The position numbers were made by a program, and so were the translations under genes. A DNA stretch of 42,321 nt from Marivivens sp. (GTDB lineage Bacteria > Pseudomonadota > Alphaproteobacteria > Rhodobacterales > Rhodobacteraceae). A model generated the notes under the pieces. It was not told where the DNA came from. It searched no databases and saw only the letters and a program-made list of their open reading frames with translations. The stretch covers positions 1 to 42,321 of the forward strand of contig JALRIK010000009.1 in assembly GCA_023255435.1 (NCBI GenBank), read 5' to 3'. Of this stretch, positions 1 through 7,789 are shown piece by piece. The first letter of the stretch is position 1. Each line of letters begins with the position of its first letter.

Positions 1-33
1 GGAACCTAAGCGCGAAACCCGCAAATCAGGCAC

Positions 34-900
34 ATGCGCTACTCCAGTCTCAGTGAATTCTTGAACAAAGGCACCCAAGGGATCAAAGGTCCCGTGGCCA
101 TCATCTTATGCGATGACGAGGTCGAGATCGACACGACCGTGCGTCACCACATCGACCTCGGGTTCAAAAAGATCATCTGCGTGGCATCGGAAGAGATCGC
201 GGTCCCCTCGACCGTTCTCGACAAAGTGGACGTGATCGTTTTCGACATGTCGCGCGAAGCGGCGCTTGAAAACGTGATGAACCCGCTGATCGGCGCGCTC
301 AAAACCCAGTGGCTCTATTACTGTTATAACGCAGAGTATCTCTTCTTTCCGTTTTGCGAACATCGCAACGTGCTGGAACTTTTGCTTTTCAATCTCGAAG
401 AGCGACGCGAGGCGATCCTTGCCTATGTCGTCGATCTTTATGCCGAGGATTTGAACAGGCACCCGAATGCAGTTTCTCTTGATACCGCAATGCTCGACAA
501 GACAGGGTATTACGGTTTGGCTCGGCCCGATCCCGCCAACCACAACCACCCCAAAGAGCGGCAACTTGATTTCTACGGCGGTCTGAGATGGCGGTTCGAA
601 GAGCATATTCCCGCCTCGCGCCGGAGGATCGACCGTATTCCACTCTTTCGTGCCAAAGAAGGTCTCAAGATCCGCAAAGACCACACGTTGTCCGACGAAG
701 AGATGAATACCTATGCCTGTCCTTGGCATAACAACATCACGGCTGCGATCGCGTCCTTCCGCACCGCCAAAGCGCTCAAGCGCAACCCCGGTTCCACCTA
801 TGACATCCATACGTTCAAGTGGCATAACTCGGTGCGGTTCACATGGCATTCACAGCAACTCCTCGATCTTGGCTTGATGGAACCCGGCCAGTGGTTCTAG
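34..900 (+). CDS. Glycosyltransferase-like hypothetical protein
   Basis: Complete 288-residue ORF starting at an ATG about 8 nt after a weak AGG. The N-terminal stretch (roughly residues 18-55, VAIILCDDEVEIDTTVRHH) and the central YLFFPF/LLLF region loosely resemble the GT2-type glycosyltransferase fold seen in small roseobacter GT2_4 proteins. I see no clean DxD nucleotide-sugar motif in the usual place, so activity is doubtful. No signal peptide or membrane segment is visible, so it is probably cytoplasmic. It lies 34 bp upstream of a DMT exporter on the same strand and could be co-transcribed with it. That it is a real gene is well supported by its length and by codon usage like its neighbours. 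The family assignment is tentative. Confidence 0.7.
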   Translation: MRYSSLSEFLNKGTQGIKGPVAIILCDDEVEIDTTVRHHIDLGFKKIICVASEEIAVPSTVLDKVDVIVFDMSREAALENVMNPLIGALKTQWLYYCYNAEYLFFPFCEHRNVLELLLFNLEERREAILAYVVDLYAEDLNRHPNAVSLDTAMLDKTGYYGLARPDPANHNHPKERQLDFYGGLRWRFEEHIPASRRRIDRIPLFRAKEGLKIRKDHTLSDEEMNTYACPWHNNITAAIASFRTAKALKRNPGSTYDIHTFKWHNSVRFTWHSQQLLDLGLMEPGQWF

Positions 901-934
901 ATGGCGCCAACAACGGCCTGAAACTGCGTCGGGT

Positions 935-1867
935 ATGACGCACCGGACCGCCAATAGGGTTTCATCATTGACCGACACTCTGCCCCAGCCTGCCCAGAGG
1001 CCGCTTCTCGCCATTATGCTCGTTGCCGTAACCACGTTGTTTTTTGCGGCGGCAGACACCATCGGCAAAGAAATGGCGATGAAATACCCTGTGCCGGTAA
1101 TGCAGGCGATCCGCTATCTCGCGAGCACGGTTCTGCTTTTTGCATTCGTCTATCCCAAAATCGGGGCGCGTCTCTGGCAGACCCAAAAAACCAAGCAAGT
1201 GATGTTTCGGGGGCTGCTGCTTTCTCTTGCATCGCTCACTATGGGACACGCTCTTCGCTTGATCCCTGTGGGCGAGGCCGTGTCGATCCTTTACCTCTCT
1301 CCTTTTGCGGTGATGGCGCTTGCTGTTCCGCTTTTTGGCGAAAAGGTCTCGCCGCTCGGTTGGTTCCTTGCGGTTCTCGGGTTCAGCGGGGTTCTTCTGG
1401 TGCTCAGGCCCGGAGGCGGTCTTGACCCTGTCGGCGTCATCTATGCCCTAGTCAATGCAGGTATCGCGACCGCGTTCCACCTTATGACCCGATCGCTTTC
1501 CAAAACCGAAAGCTCTATTGCGATGTTGTATTATGCGACGATCAATGGGGCGGCCTTCTTCGTTCTGACCTCGATCCCGCACCTGTCCGGCCCCATCCCC
1601 GAACTCTTCGATATAGGGCTCATGGTCCTGATGGGCCTTTTTGCGACGCTCGGGCATTTCTTCTTTGCCGCTGCCTACAAAATCGCACCCGCATCGCTCG
1701 TAGCGCCGATCAACTACATGCATATCGTTTGGGCAGCAGTTCTTGGGTGGCTGGTGTTCAATCACCTGCCCGATCGCGTCTCGGTTTTCGGGATGGCACT
1801 CATTATCGTTGCGGGCGCTGCGCTTGCGCTGAACGCCCACTACGTCAAAGGACGGACAAAAATCTGA
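935..1867 (+). CDS. DMT-superfamily (EamA) transporter
   Basis: A 310-residue very hydrophobic protein with about ten predicted membrane segments, arranged as two EamA repeats (about residues 27-160 and 165-300). It is typical of RhaT/EamA drug/metabolite exporters of the inner membrane. Signs of the family include the RYLASTVLLFAFVYP segment in the first repeat and LVAPINYMHIVWAAVLGWLVF in the second, where EamA proteins carry the proline-containing helix. Substrate cannot be told from sequence. The ATG at 935 lacks a strong Shine-Dalgarno. An in-frame TTG about 30 bp downstream is possible, and the first ~12 residues are hydrophilic either way. Its TGA stop abuts the irr stop on the opposite strand with no spacer (TGATCA). 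Confidence 0.88.
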   Translation: MTHRTANRVSSLTDTLPQPAQRPLLAIMLVAVTTLFFAAADTIGKEMAMKYPVPVMQAIRYLASTVLLFAFVYPKIGARLWQTQKTKQVMFRGLLLSLASLTMGHALRLIPVGEAVSILYLSPFAVMALAVPLFGEKVSPLGWFLAVLGFSGVLLVLRPGGGLDPVGVIYALVNAGIATAFHLMTRSLSKTESSIAMLYYATINGAAFFVLTSIPHLSGPIPELFDIGLMVLMGLFATLGHFFFAAAYKIAPASLVAPINYMHIVWAAVLGWLVFNHLPDRVSVFGMALIIVAGAALALNAHYVKGRTKI

Positions 1868-2293
1868 TCAGGATTTGCGGCGCAGTCGGATCACGACGTC
1901 GACCGCAGCGATTTCAGCACCTTCAGGTGGCTCGGGGAGATTGAGAATCTCGAGCTGCCCTTCTGCCGCGTCCGTCAGCGTCGCAGTATCTTCCCAATAG
2001 AAATGCGGATGGTCGCTCATATTGGTATCGAAATAGCTCTTGGCGCCATCGACGGTAATCTCACGCATGAGACCCGCATCACAAAACGCACGCAGAGTAT
2101 TGTAAACCGTTGCCAATGATACTTTTTCACCGCTGCTCGATGCAGCTTCGTAAAGCCATTCTGCAGTGACATGGCGGTCTTGCCCGTCGCCGACCAGCAA
2201 TGTTGCAAGAGCCACACGTTGCTTGGTGGGGCGCAGTCCAACGGCATTCAGCCACTCAGTTCCGCGATGTGTCTCGTTGTCGAGCATGGGCAT
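1868..2293 (-). CDS. irr: Irr, iron response regulator (Fur superfamily)
   Basis: 141-residue Fur-superfamily transcription factor. Irr senses iron through haem and represses or activates iron and haem genes in Alphaproteobacteria (family knowledge). The N-terminal winged helix is clear (VGLRPTKQRVALATLLV ... VSLATVYNTLRAFCDAGLM), followed by a dimerisation region with SDHPHFYWED, where Irr proteins carry the HxH-type metal/haem site. The CxxC zinc motifs of classic Fur are absent, as in Irr. The track ORF is 185 residues. I start at MPMLDNETHRG because AAGGAG lies 4 nt upstream on the minus strand and the extra residues do not resemble the family. Divergent from fabA, as in many Rhodobacteraceae. 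Confidence 0.93.
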   Translation of the reverse strand: MPMLDNETHRGTEWLNAVGLRPTKQRVALATLLVGDGQDRHVTAEWLYEAASSSGEKVSLATVYNTLRAFCDAGLMREITVDGAKSYFDTNMSDHPHFYWEDTATLTDAAEGQLEILNLPEPPEGAEIAAVDVVIRLRRKS

Positions 2294-2311
2294 CAGTCTC
2301 CTTGACTGTCT

Positions 2312-2341
2312 AGCATATGGTCGAATGCCCACCGGTTTCAA
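2312..2341 (-). promoter_or_regulatory. Candidate irr promoter
   Basis: On the minus strand a TTGAAA box (2336-2341) and a TATGCT box (2312-2317) are 18 bp apart and lie 19 bp upstream of the irr start. This fits a sigma70-type promoter. The -35 box is half of the perfect 12-bp palindrome TTTCAATTGAAA at 2336-2347. Confidence 0.4.
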
Positions 2342-2347
2342 TTGAAA
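2336..2347. promoter_or_regulatory. 12-bp palindrome in the irr/fabA intergenic region
   Basis: TTTCAATTGAAA is a perfect palindrome overlapping the inferred irr -35 box and lying upstream of fabA. Its position suggests an operator. It does not match the Irr-box consensus I know from rhizobia (TTTAGAA-N3-TTCTAAA), so the bound protein is unknown. Confidence 0.3.
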
Positions 2348-2378
2348 ATCACCATTTTGCCTGTCGCAAGCGCCAGAC

Positions 2379-2406
2379 TTGCCCCGCATTGACGCAGAGT
2401 GATAAA
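2379..2406 (+). promoter_or_regulatory. Candidate fabA promoter
   Basis: TTGCCC (2379-2384) and GATAAA (2401-2406) are separated by 16 bp, about 40 bp upstream of the fabA start. This is a plausible sigma70-type promoter judged only by consensus similarity. Confidence 0.35.
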
Positions 2407-2445
2407 GGGGATGCAACAGGAACACTCAAGAATGGACACGACCGT

Positions 2446-2955
2446 ATGGCCCAATATCCGAGCAGCTTTAGCAAAGAAGACCTTCTGAAATGCGCCCGCG
2501 GCGAGCTTTTCGGTCCGGGAAATGCGCAGCTGCCCGCGCCACCGATGCTCATGATGGATCGCATCACCGAAATTTCCGAGGACGGCGGTCTTCACGGCAA
2601 GGGCCACGTGGTCGCTGAATTCGACATCAATCCCAGCCTTTGGTTCTTCGAGTGCCATTTCCCGAACAACCCGATCATGCCCGGATGCCTCGGTCTCGAC
2701 GGTCTGTGGCAGCTCACCGGCTTCAACCTTGGCTGGCGCGGCTGGGAAGGTCGCGGCTATGCGCTCGGGGTCGGCGAAGTAAAGCTGACGGGCATGGTGC
2801 GCCCCGACCGCAAAATGCTCACCTATAAGGTCGACTTCACCAAAGCCGTCCAGACCCGCCGTCTTACGATGGGTGTTGCCGACGGGATCGTCGAGGCCGA
2901 CGGCGAAGTCATCTATCAGGTCAAGGATATGAAAGTCGCTCTGTCGACCTCCTAA
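2446..2955 (+). CDS. fabA: FabA, 3-hydroxydecanoyl-ACP dehydratase/isomerase
   Basis: 169 residues, the normal FabA length. It dehydrates 3-hydroxyacyl-ACP and isomerises trans-2- to cis-3-decenoyl-ACP, the branch point for unsaturated fatty acids. The hot-dog fold signature [22 protein letters not shown] carries the catalytic His71 and Asp85, counted from MAQYPSS. The track ORF begins 129 bp upstream, but the extension runs through the irr promoter region and does not resemble FabA, so I use the ATG at 2446. It is followed by fabB after a strong terminator, and fabB has its own Shine-Dalgarno, so fabA and fabB may be partly uncoupled. Confidence 0.96.
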   Translation: MAQYPSSFSKEDLLKCARGELFGPGNAQLPAPPMLMMDRITEISEDGGLHGKGHVVAEFDINPSLWFFECHFPNNPIMPGCLGLDGLWQLTGFNLGWRGWEGRGYALGVGEVKLTGMVRPDRKMLTYKVDFTKAVQTRRLTMGVADGIVEADGEVIYQVKDMKVALSTS

Positions 2956-2982
2956 GCCGGCATTTTCATCGGAACAAACACG

Positions 2983-3012
2983 CCCCCGAATGCTCGTTCG
3001 GGGGTTTTTCTT
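2983..3012 (+). terminator. Rho-independent terminator after fabA
   Basis: An 8-bp stem CCCCCGAA / TTCGGGGG with a 6-nt loop is followed directly by TTTTTCTTTT. It lies 27 bp after the fabA stop and may attenuate read-through into fabB. Confidence 0.85.
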
Positions 3013-3136
3013 TTCGGGAAAACGATTTGAACCTGCCGGACGCAGAGTCGCACGGGCGTAATCTGCGCTTTCCTCTGTTGCACCTTTGACCCTCTATGGC
3101 CTACACACGAAGCCAAGTTATTCAAGGAGGCTTTAA

Positions 3137-4366
3137 ATGCGCCGCGTCGTCGTCACGGGTCTGGGGATCGTTTCCCCGATTGGCAATAACGCCCAAGAGG
3201 TTGAGGCATCCCTTCGCGCCGGAAAATCCGGCATCGAAGCAAGCCCTGAAATGGCTGAACGCGGGTTCCGGAGCCAGATCGCAGGGACCGTCAAGATCGA
3301 CGTAACCGAGCATGTGGACAAGCGCGCACTGCGTTTCATGGGCCCCGGCGCTGCCTATGCCTATATCTCGATGCAGCAGGCGATCGCGGACTCGGGTCTG
3401 ACAGAGGATCAGGTTTCGAACGTTCGCACAGGCCTTGTGGCAGGTTCAGGCGGTCCTTCGACCAGCGCCATGTATGCCGCTCATCAAGTTGTCGACAATA
3501 CCGGCTCGCCCAAGCGGATCGGGCCCTTTGCCGTGCCCAAATGTATGTCCTCGACCATTTCGGCGAACCTTTCGACCCAGTTCAAGATCAAGGGGATCAA
3601 CTATTCGATCACCTCGGCATGTTCGACATCGCTGCATTGTATCGGCAACGCCGCCGAACAGATCATGATGGGCAAGCAAGACGTGATGTTCGCTGGCGGC
3701 GCCGAAGAGCTCGACTGGACCCTATCCTGCCTGTTCGACGCCATGGGCGCGATGTCGTCCAAATACAACGACCAGCCGACCAAAGCCTCGCGCGCGTTTG
3801 ATGCGAACCGTGACGGTTTCGTCATCGCTGGCGGCGGCGCGATTGTCGTGCTCGAAGAACTGGAACACGCCAAAGCGCGCGGCGCGAAAATCTATGCCGA
3901 AGTCACAGGTTACGCCGCGACCTCCGACGGTCATGACATGGTTGCGCCCTCGGGCGAAGGCGGCGAACGCGCGATGCGACTTGCCTTGCAATCGCTGCCC
4001 GAAGGCCGCAAAGTCAGCTATATCAACGCACATGGCACATCGACACCTGTCGGTGACGTCGGCGAAGTCGAAGCCGTGCGCCGTGTCTTCGGTCAGGGCA
4101 ACACCCCGCCGATCTCTTCAACCAAATCGATGACAGGACACAGCCAGGGTGCCACAGGCGCTTCGGAAGCCGTCTATTGTCTTTTGATGCTACAGGGTGA
4201 TTTCATTGCACCGTCGATCAACGTTGAAACGCTTGATCCGGCAATCGACCCATCGGAAATCGCGACGTCACTGGTCGAGAACGCAGGTCTTGATAGCGTC
4301 ATGACCAACAGCTTCGGCTTTGGTGGCACCAACGGATCGATGATCCTGTCCAAGTATCAGGGCTAA
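3137..4366 (+). CDS. fabB: FabB, beta-ketoacyl-ACP synthase I
   Basis: 409-residue KAS I condensing enzyme that elongates unsaturated acyl-ACP with malonyl-ACP. The thiolase-fold Cys-His-His triad is visible: the nucleophile in [12 protein letters not shown], the first His in [11 protein letters not shown] and the second in [15 protein letters not shown]. The C-terminal [11 protein letters not shown] loop is typical. The start is supported by AAGGAGG 9 nt upstream. With fabA it forms the anaerobic unsaturated fatty-acid branch. In related genomes fabI usually follows; here a regulator/membrane-protein cassette intervenes. Confidence 0.96.
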   Translation: MRRVVVTGLGIVSPIGNNAQEVEASLRAGKSGIEASPEMAERGFRSQIAGTVKIDVTEHVDKRALRFMGPGAAYAYISMQQAIADSGLTEDQVSNVRTGLVAGSGGPSTSAMYAAHQVVDNTGSPKRIGPFAVPKCMSSTISANLSTQFKIKGINYSITSACSTSLHCIGNAAEQIMMGKQDVMFAGGAEELDWTLSCLFDAMGAMSSKYNDQPTKASRAFDANRDGFVIAGGGAIVVLEELEHAKARGAKIYAEVTGYAATSDGHDMVAPSGEGGERAMRLALQSLPEGRKVSYINAHGTSTPVGDVGEVEAVRRVFGQGNTPPISSTKSMTGHSQGATGASEAVYCLLMLQGDFIAPSINVETLDPAIDPSEIATSLVENAGLDSVMTNSFGFGGTNGSMILSKYQG

Positions 4367-4387
4367 ACGTTTCAAATGAAAAGTAAG

Positions 4388-4416
4388 AGGCCGCGCCCAA
4401 AAGGATGCGGCCTTTT
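4388..4416 (+). terminator. Terminator after fabB
   Basis: AGGCCGC / GCGGCCT 7-bp stem with a 12-nt loop followed by TTT. It sits between the fabB stop and the 3' end of the converging broken membrane gene, so it could serve both strands (the reverse complement also ends in a T-rich stretch). Confidence 0.75.
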
Positions 4417-4431
4417 GCATTACTGAGATAT

Positions 4432-5033
4432 TTAAACGCCTACTGTTTTCTGAAAGCGCGGCGCAATACGCTCATAGAGACCAACTACAAGAGACAGATT
4501 TACGAGCAAAAGTCCAAGTGCGATTAGCGCGAATTTGGACACGGCCGCGGCGGAGTAAGGAAGCGCGATAAAGTCTGCAAAATTCGTCGGGTTTGCGAGC
4601 ATATTGAACGAAAGTAGGTTTTCGATGATATCAAAGACTGCGCCGCAGATGACCGAAAGCCCTGCCAATTTGCCAATTTGCCAATTTTGCGGCCATAGCC
4701 TTCCGCCGGCCCTACACGAGAGACCAGCGCTCCGACAAAGAAGCCCATCAGCATCATCATTGCTATGAAGCCGAAATCAATAATCTGGGTCTTCACATAA
4801 ATATCCAGCGTTCCGAGATCCTGCATATGCGCATAGAAACCCCTGATCGCTTCTGCGCTAAAGGTCGTTTGACCAGTCGCATAATCAACCGGGTGATTTG
4901 ATGCGGCATAACTCGCATCAAGCTGGTTCTTAACCAAATTAAAACCAATAAAGACTGCGGCTGTGAGCGCGGTATGCCGCAGGATGGACTTAGATGCGAG
5001 CTTGTCCATTTGTGAAGTGATTTTCTTAAACAT
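4432..5033 (-). pseudogene. Frameshifted four-TM membrane protein (8-bp repeat expansion)
   Basis: Two minus-strand ORFs (4524-5033 and 4432-4668) are halves of one gene. The 5' half starts at an ATG with GAGG 7 nt upstream. It encodes a protein with membrane segments near residues 22-38 and 85-105, then loses frame at three tandem copies of AAATTGGC (plus strand TGCCAATT, 4663-4686). With two copies the frame is continuous, reading ...GYGRKIGKLAGLSVICG..., and gives a 197-residue protein with two more hydrophobic helices (GLSVICGAVFDIIENLL and ALIALGLLLVNLSLVVGLY). As written the product is 169 residues with an unrelated hydrophilic tail. I do not recognise the family. It is divergent from the MarR gene across a palindromic operator, so is likely its target. 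It could be a pseudogene, a phase-variable gene or an assembly error. Confidence 0.8.
4663..4686. repeat. Three tandem copies of an 8-bp repeat
   Basis: TGCCAATT is present three times head to tail inside the membrane-protein gene. Because 8 is not a multiple of 3, each gain or loss of a copy changes reading frame. Two copies restore the open frame. Confidence 0.97.
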
Positions 5034-5055
5034 TCTAAACCTCGTGAATCATTAA

Positions 5056-5095
5056 TTGCATTCCATGGAATGTTTTTATATTCCTTGGAATGCAA
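5056..5095. promoter_or_regulatory. Double-palindrome operator between MarR gene and membrane gene
   Basis: CATTCCATGGAATG (5059-5072) is a perfect 14-bp palindrome. ATTCCTTGGAAT (5080-5091) is the same element with two mismatched centre bases. Their centres are 20 bp apart, about two helical turns. The outer arms TTGCATTCC and GGAATGCAA (5056-5064 and 5087-5095) also form a perfect 9-bp inverted repeat. Location between divergent genes makes this the likely MarR operator for both promoters. Confidence 0.75.
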
Positions 5096-5109
5096 AAACA
5101 AGCAAGTTT

Positions 5110-5568
5110 ATGGTTTTTCCTCAGATGGCACACTCACCGGAAACAATTATCGGATTTGCAACGCGTCTTTCGATAACGGTTGACCTCTACTATTCTATTT
5201 TATCTGAAAGGCTTAGGCCATTTGACCTAACGATCTCCCAACTTTCGGTGATGTCTCACCTTGCACGAAAGAAAGAGCCGCAACGTGTGACGGACATCGC
5301 GAAATCCGTGGATGTCGGGCAGCCCGCTGTCACTAAAATGATCACAAAATTCGAGAACGCAGGCTGGGTCACGCTGGTAGATTCTTTATCAGACAAGCGG
5401 GCAAAGGCGGCGCGCATGACCCCCGAAGGCTATCAGCATCTCGGACAGGTCCAAAGGCAACTATTGCCCGAGCTGAAGCCCTTTCTTGATCAGAAGAGTG
5501 AAGCGGACATTCAAACCGTAACAGACCTTCTCAAAGACTTCTCTGCTCTTCTCGAAACCCTACGGTAA
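5110..5568 (+). CDS. MarR-family transcriptional regulator
   Basis: About 152 residues with a classic MarR winged helix: LTISQLSVMSHLARKKEPQRVTDIAKSVDVGQPAVTKMITKFENAGWV, then the wing SLSDKRAKAARMTPEGY, flanked by dimerisation helices. Such proteins are usually ligand-responsive repressors. The track ORF starts at 5056, inside the operator palindromes. I prefer the ATG at 5110; 5125 is also possible. Neither has a strong Shine-Dalgarno. It is divergent from the broken membrane gene and upstream of fabI on the same strand. The region is visibly richer in A/T than the fab genes around it, which suggests the pair was inserted as a cassette. Ligand unknown. Confidence 0.88.
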   Translation: MVFPQMAHSPETIIGFATRLSITVDLYYSILSERLRPFDLTISQLSVMSHLARKKEPQRVTDIAKSVDVGQPAVTKMITKFENAGWVTLVDSLSDKRAKAARMTPEGYQHLGQVQRQLLPELKPFLDQKSEADIQTVTDLLKDFSALLETLR

Positions 5569-5621
5569 CTTGACGCTGCGTTCCAAACGCGTCACATCTC
5601 AAGAAAATTTGAGGAAATGTT

Positions 5622-6407
5622 ATGATCCAACTCAATGGTAAGCGCGGCCTGATTATGGGCGTCGCAAATGAACGTTCGATCGCTTGGGGTATCGCCAAGG
5701 CCTGTGCCGAAGCAGGGGCCGAGCTTGCCTTTACCTATCAAGGCGAAGCCTTCGGTAAACGTCTCGAGCCGCTTGCCGCCTCGGTTGGCAGCGACACGAT
5801 GATCGACGTCGATGTGACCAACGCCGAGAGCATGGATCTTGCGTTCGACACGCTCAAAGCAAAATGGGGCACTGTCGACTTTATCGTTCACGCAATCGCC
5901 TATTCGGACAAGAACGAGCTGACGGGTCGTTTCATCAACACGAGCCGCGCGAATTTCTCGCATTCGCTCGAGATCAGCTGTTTTTCGTTTATCGACGTTG
6001 CAAAACGCGCGACCGAACTGATGCCCGAGGGCGGCACCTTGATCACACTCACCTATGGTGGCTCGAACCGCGTTACACCGAATTACAATGTGATGGGCGT
6101 GGCCAAGGCCGCTCTCGAGTCGTCGGTTCGCTATCTGGCCAATGATCTTGGACCCCAGAAAATCCGCGTGAACGCCATTTCTCCCGGCCCGATGAAAACG
6201 CTCGCGGGGGCTGCCATCGGCGGTGCACGCGCCACCTATCGTCATACCGAGGAAAACGCTCCGCTCCGCTCGAATGCAACACTCGAAGCCGTGGGCGGCA
6301 CAGCCGTCTATCTGGTTTCCGATGCAGGGGCTTATACGAGCGGCGAAATCATTCGCGTGGATGGCGGTTTCCACGTTCTCGGCATGCCGCAGCACGAAAA
6401 TCTCTGA
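5622..6407 (+). CDS. fabI: FabI, enoyl-ACP reductase (NADH)
   Basis: 261-residue short-chain dehydrogenase that performs the last reductive step of fatty-acid elongation and is the triclosan target. Seen: the divergent FabI nucleotide-binding start GLIMGVANERSIAWGIAKA, the YNVMGVAKAALE segment carrying the Tyr-x6-Lys catalytic pair of FabI, and the SPGPMKTLAGAAI substrate loop. A GAGG lies upstream of the ATG in TTGAGGAAATGTT. The stop overlaps the start of the next gene (TGATG), implying translational coupling to the M50 protease. It is separated from fabB by the MarR cassette and follows marR by 53 bp. Confidence 0.96.
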   Translation: MIQLNGKRGLIMGVANERSIAWGIAKACAEAGAELAFTYQGEAFGKRLEPLAASVGSDTMIDVDVTNAESMDLAFDTLKAKWGTVDFIVHAIAYSDKNELTGRFINTSRANFSHSLEISCFSFIDVAKRATELMPEGGTLITLTYGGSNRVTPNYNVMGVAKAALESSVRYLANDLGPQKIRVNAISPGPMKTLAGAAIGGARATYRHTEENAPLRSNATLEAVGGTAVYLVSDAGAYTSGEIIRVDGGFHVLGMPQHENL

Positions 6408-7198
6408 TGCTCGAGCTTGTGGTCGCGGTCGCTCTTTGCGTCGCAACAGCCAAAGCACTTCGCGGCGGTTGGGCTTTGGCCCAGCTGCCCAAACTCGACA
6501 GCAAGGTCCTTTTTCTTGCCGTTATTTCGATCGTGGCGGCCGTGCTGGTTTTCGGGCCGGTGTTCGGTGTTCTGATCATCATCGCCGTAATCATCCACGA
6601 ACTGGGCCATGTCATGGCCTATCGAGTTTGCGGCCACGATGATGCCCGCTTCAGGTTGATCCCGCTCTTGGGCGGTGTGGCAATCTCGAACCGCGGTCCA
6701 AAGACCCAAACGGATGACTTCTTCATTACGCTGATGGGGCCCGCAATCGGTTTGGCTCCGATGGTCCTTGCTTTTGCCCTCTCTTATGTGTTGTCTGATG
6801 TCGCCCCCGTCGTCGCCGTCTTGCTCAGCGCCTTTGGAATGACGGTTGCAGCGCTCAATGCTTTCAACCTGCTTCCGCTTTATCCTTTGGATGGGGGGCG
6901 TATGATCCGTCTCGCCACATCCAGCCTCTGGCCTGCGGCCGAGCTTTTTGTAGCCGGCGGGATGGTTGCGTTGCTCGTGCTTTTGGCGGTGGTGATGAAA
7001 TCGCTGATCATCGGTTTGATCGCGCTTATGGGGTTTCAGTCGATCCGTGCCGAAGCCCAGCGCCGCAACAAACCCCAGCCCATGAAAAAGGCGACAGCGC
7101 TTGTCGCGCTTGCCGCCCATATCTTCACCCTTGCTGCGTTCATTCTCGGCGCTTTGCCGATCATCACTGCATGGGGCAGCTCGATCAGGCTGCTTTGA
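6407..7198 (+). CDS. M50-family (site-2-protease-like) membrane metalloprotease
   Basis: 263-residue polytopic membrane protein with both zinc-protease signatures of family M50: HELGH at residues 64-68 inside a hydrophobic helix, and NLLPLYPLDGG near 155-164, giving the third metal ligand Asp162. About six hydrophobic segments are visible. There is no PDZ or CBS domain, so it is a minimal S2P-like protein rather than RseP. Its start codon overlaps the fabI stop by one base. A link to membrane-lipid state is therefore inferred from coupling only; substrate unknown. Its last 14 bp overlap the 3' end of the convergent FKBP gene. Confidence 0.85.
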   Translation: MLELVVAVALCVATAKALRGGWALAQLPKLDSKVLFLAVISIVAAVLVFGPVFGVLIIIAVIIHELGHVMAYRVCGHDDARFRLIPLLGGVAISNRGPKTQTDDFFITLMGPAIGLAPMVLAFALSYVLSDVAPVVAVLLSAFGMTVAALNAFNLLPLYPLDGGRMIRLATSSLWPAAELFVAGGMVALLVLLAVVMKSLIIGLIALMGFQSIRAEAQRRNKPQPMKKATALVALAAHIFTLAAFILGALPIITAWGSSIRLL

Positions 7199-7619
7199 TC
7201 TCGACCAGTTCGATCGCAAAAGTCAGGTCTTTGCCTGCCAGCGGGTGGTTGGCATCCAGCACGACCTCGACATCATTAGAAGACACGACCACGACGGGCA
7301 CGATCTGGCCATCAGGCGACTGCATCTGAAGCTGCGTGCCGGGCTCGACCGGAATATGAGCGGGGATTTCCGCGCGCGGAATCGCCTGACGGGCCTCTTC
7401 GCGGCTCTCGCCGTATGCTTCAAGGCAGGGCACCTCGACGACCTTTTTGTCGCCGACAGACATACCTGGAATGGCTTTGTCGAGGCCGGGAATGATCTGT
7501 CCGGAACCGACGACGAATTCGAGAGGCTCGCAGCCTTCCGAGCTGTCGAATGTTTCGCCCGACACAAGAGTTCCTGTGTAGTGAATGCGCACTGTATCGC
7601 CCGCTTTGACTTGGGTCAT
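7185..7619 (-). CDS. FKBP-type peptidyl-prolyl isomerase (SlyD-like)
   Basis: 144 residues. The FKBP halves flank an insert-in-flap region, as in SlyD: YTGTLVSGETFDSS and SGQIIPGLDKAIPGMSVGDKK form the prolyl-isomerase domain, and the middle part (about 65-125) is the chaperone-like insert. The His/Cys-rich metal-binding tail of enterobacterial SlyD is missing. No signal peptide, so cytosolic folding catalyst. Start codon: a GAGAGAC precedes the ATG on the minus strand. The 3' end overlaps the M50 gene by 14 bp. Confidence 0.92.
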   Translation of the reverse strand: MTQVKAGDTVRIHYTGTLVSGETFDSSEGCEPLEFVVGSGQIIPGLDKAIPGMSVGDKKVVEVPCLEAYGESREEARQAIPRAEIPAHIPVEPGTQLQMQSPDGQIVPVVVVSSNDVEVVLDANHPLAGKDLTFAIELVEIKAA

Positions 7620-7789
7620 AAGGTCTCTCCGAATTTTGGGGGAATGAATAAACGAGGCCGCGTCTTTGCGGGTGCTCGAAGCGATGCCCTCTAATTAGGC
7701 ATTATTCGCGCTTATTGCAAACCGACGACAGGAAAGCCTTGTTTCATCCCAAAGGCGGGGTCAGTCTGTCTTTGAAACGGGAGGACAAT

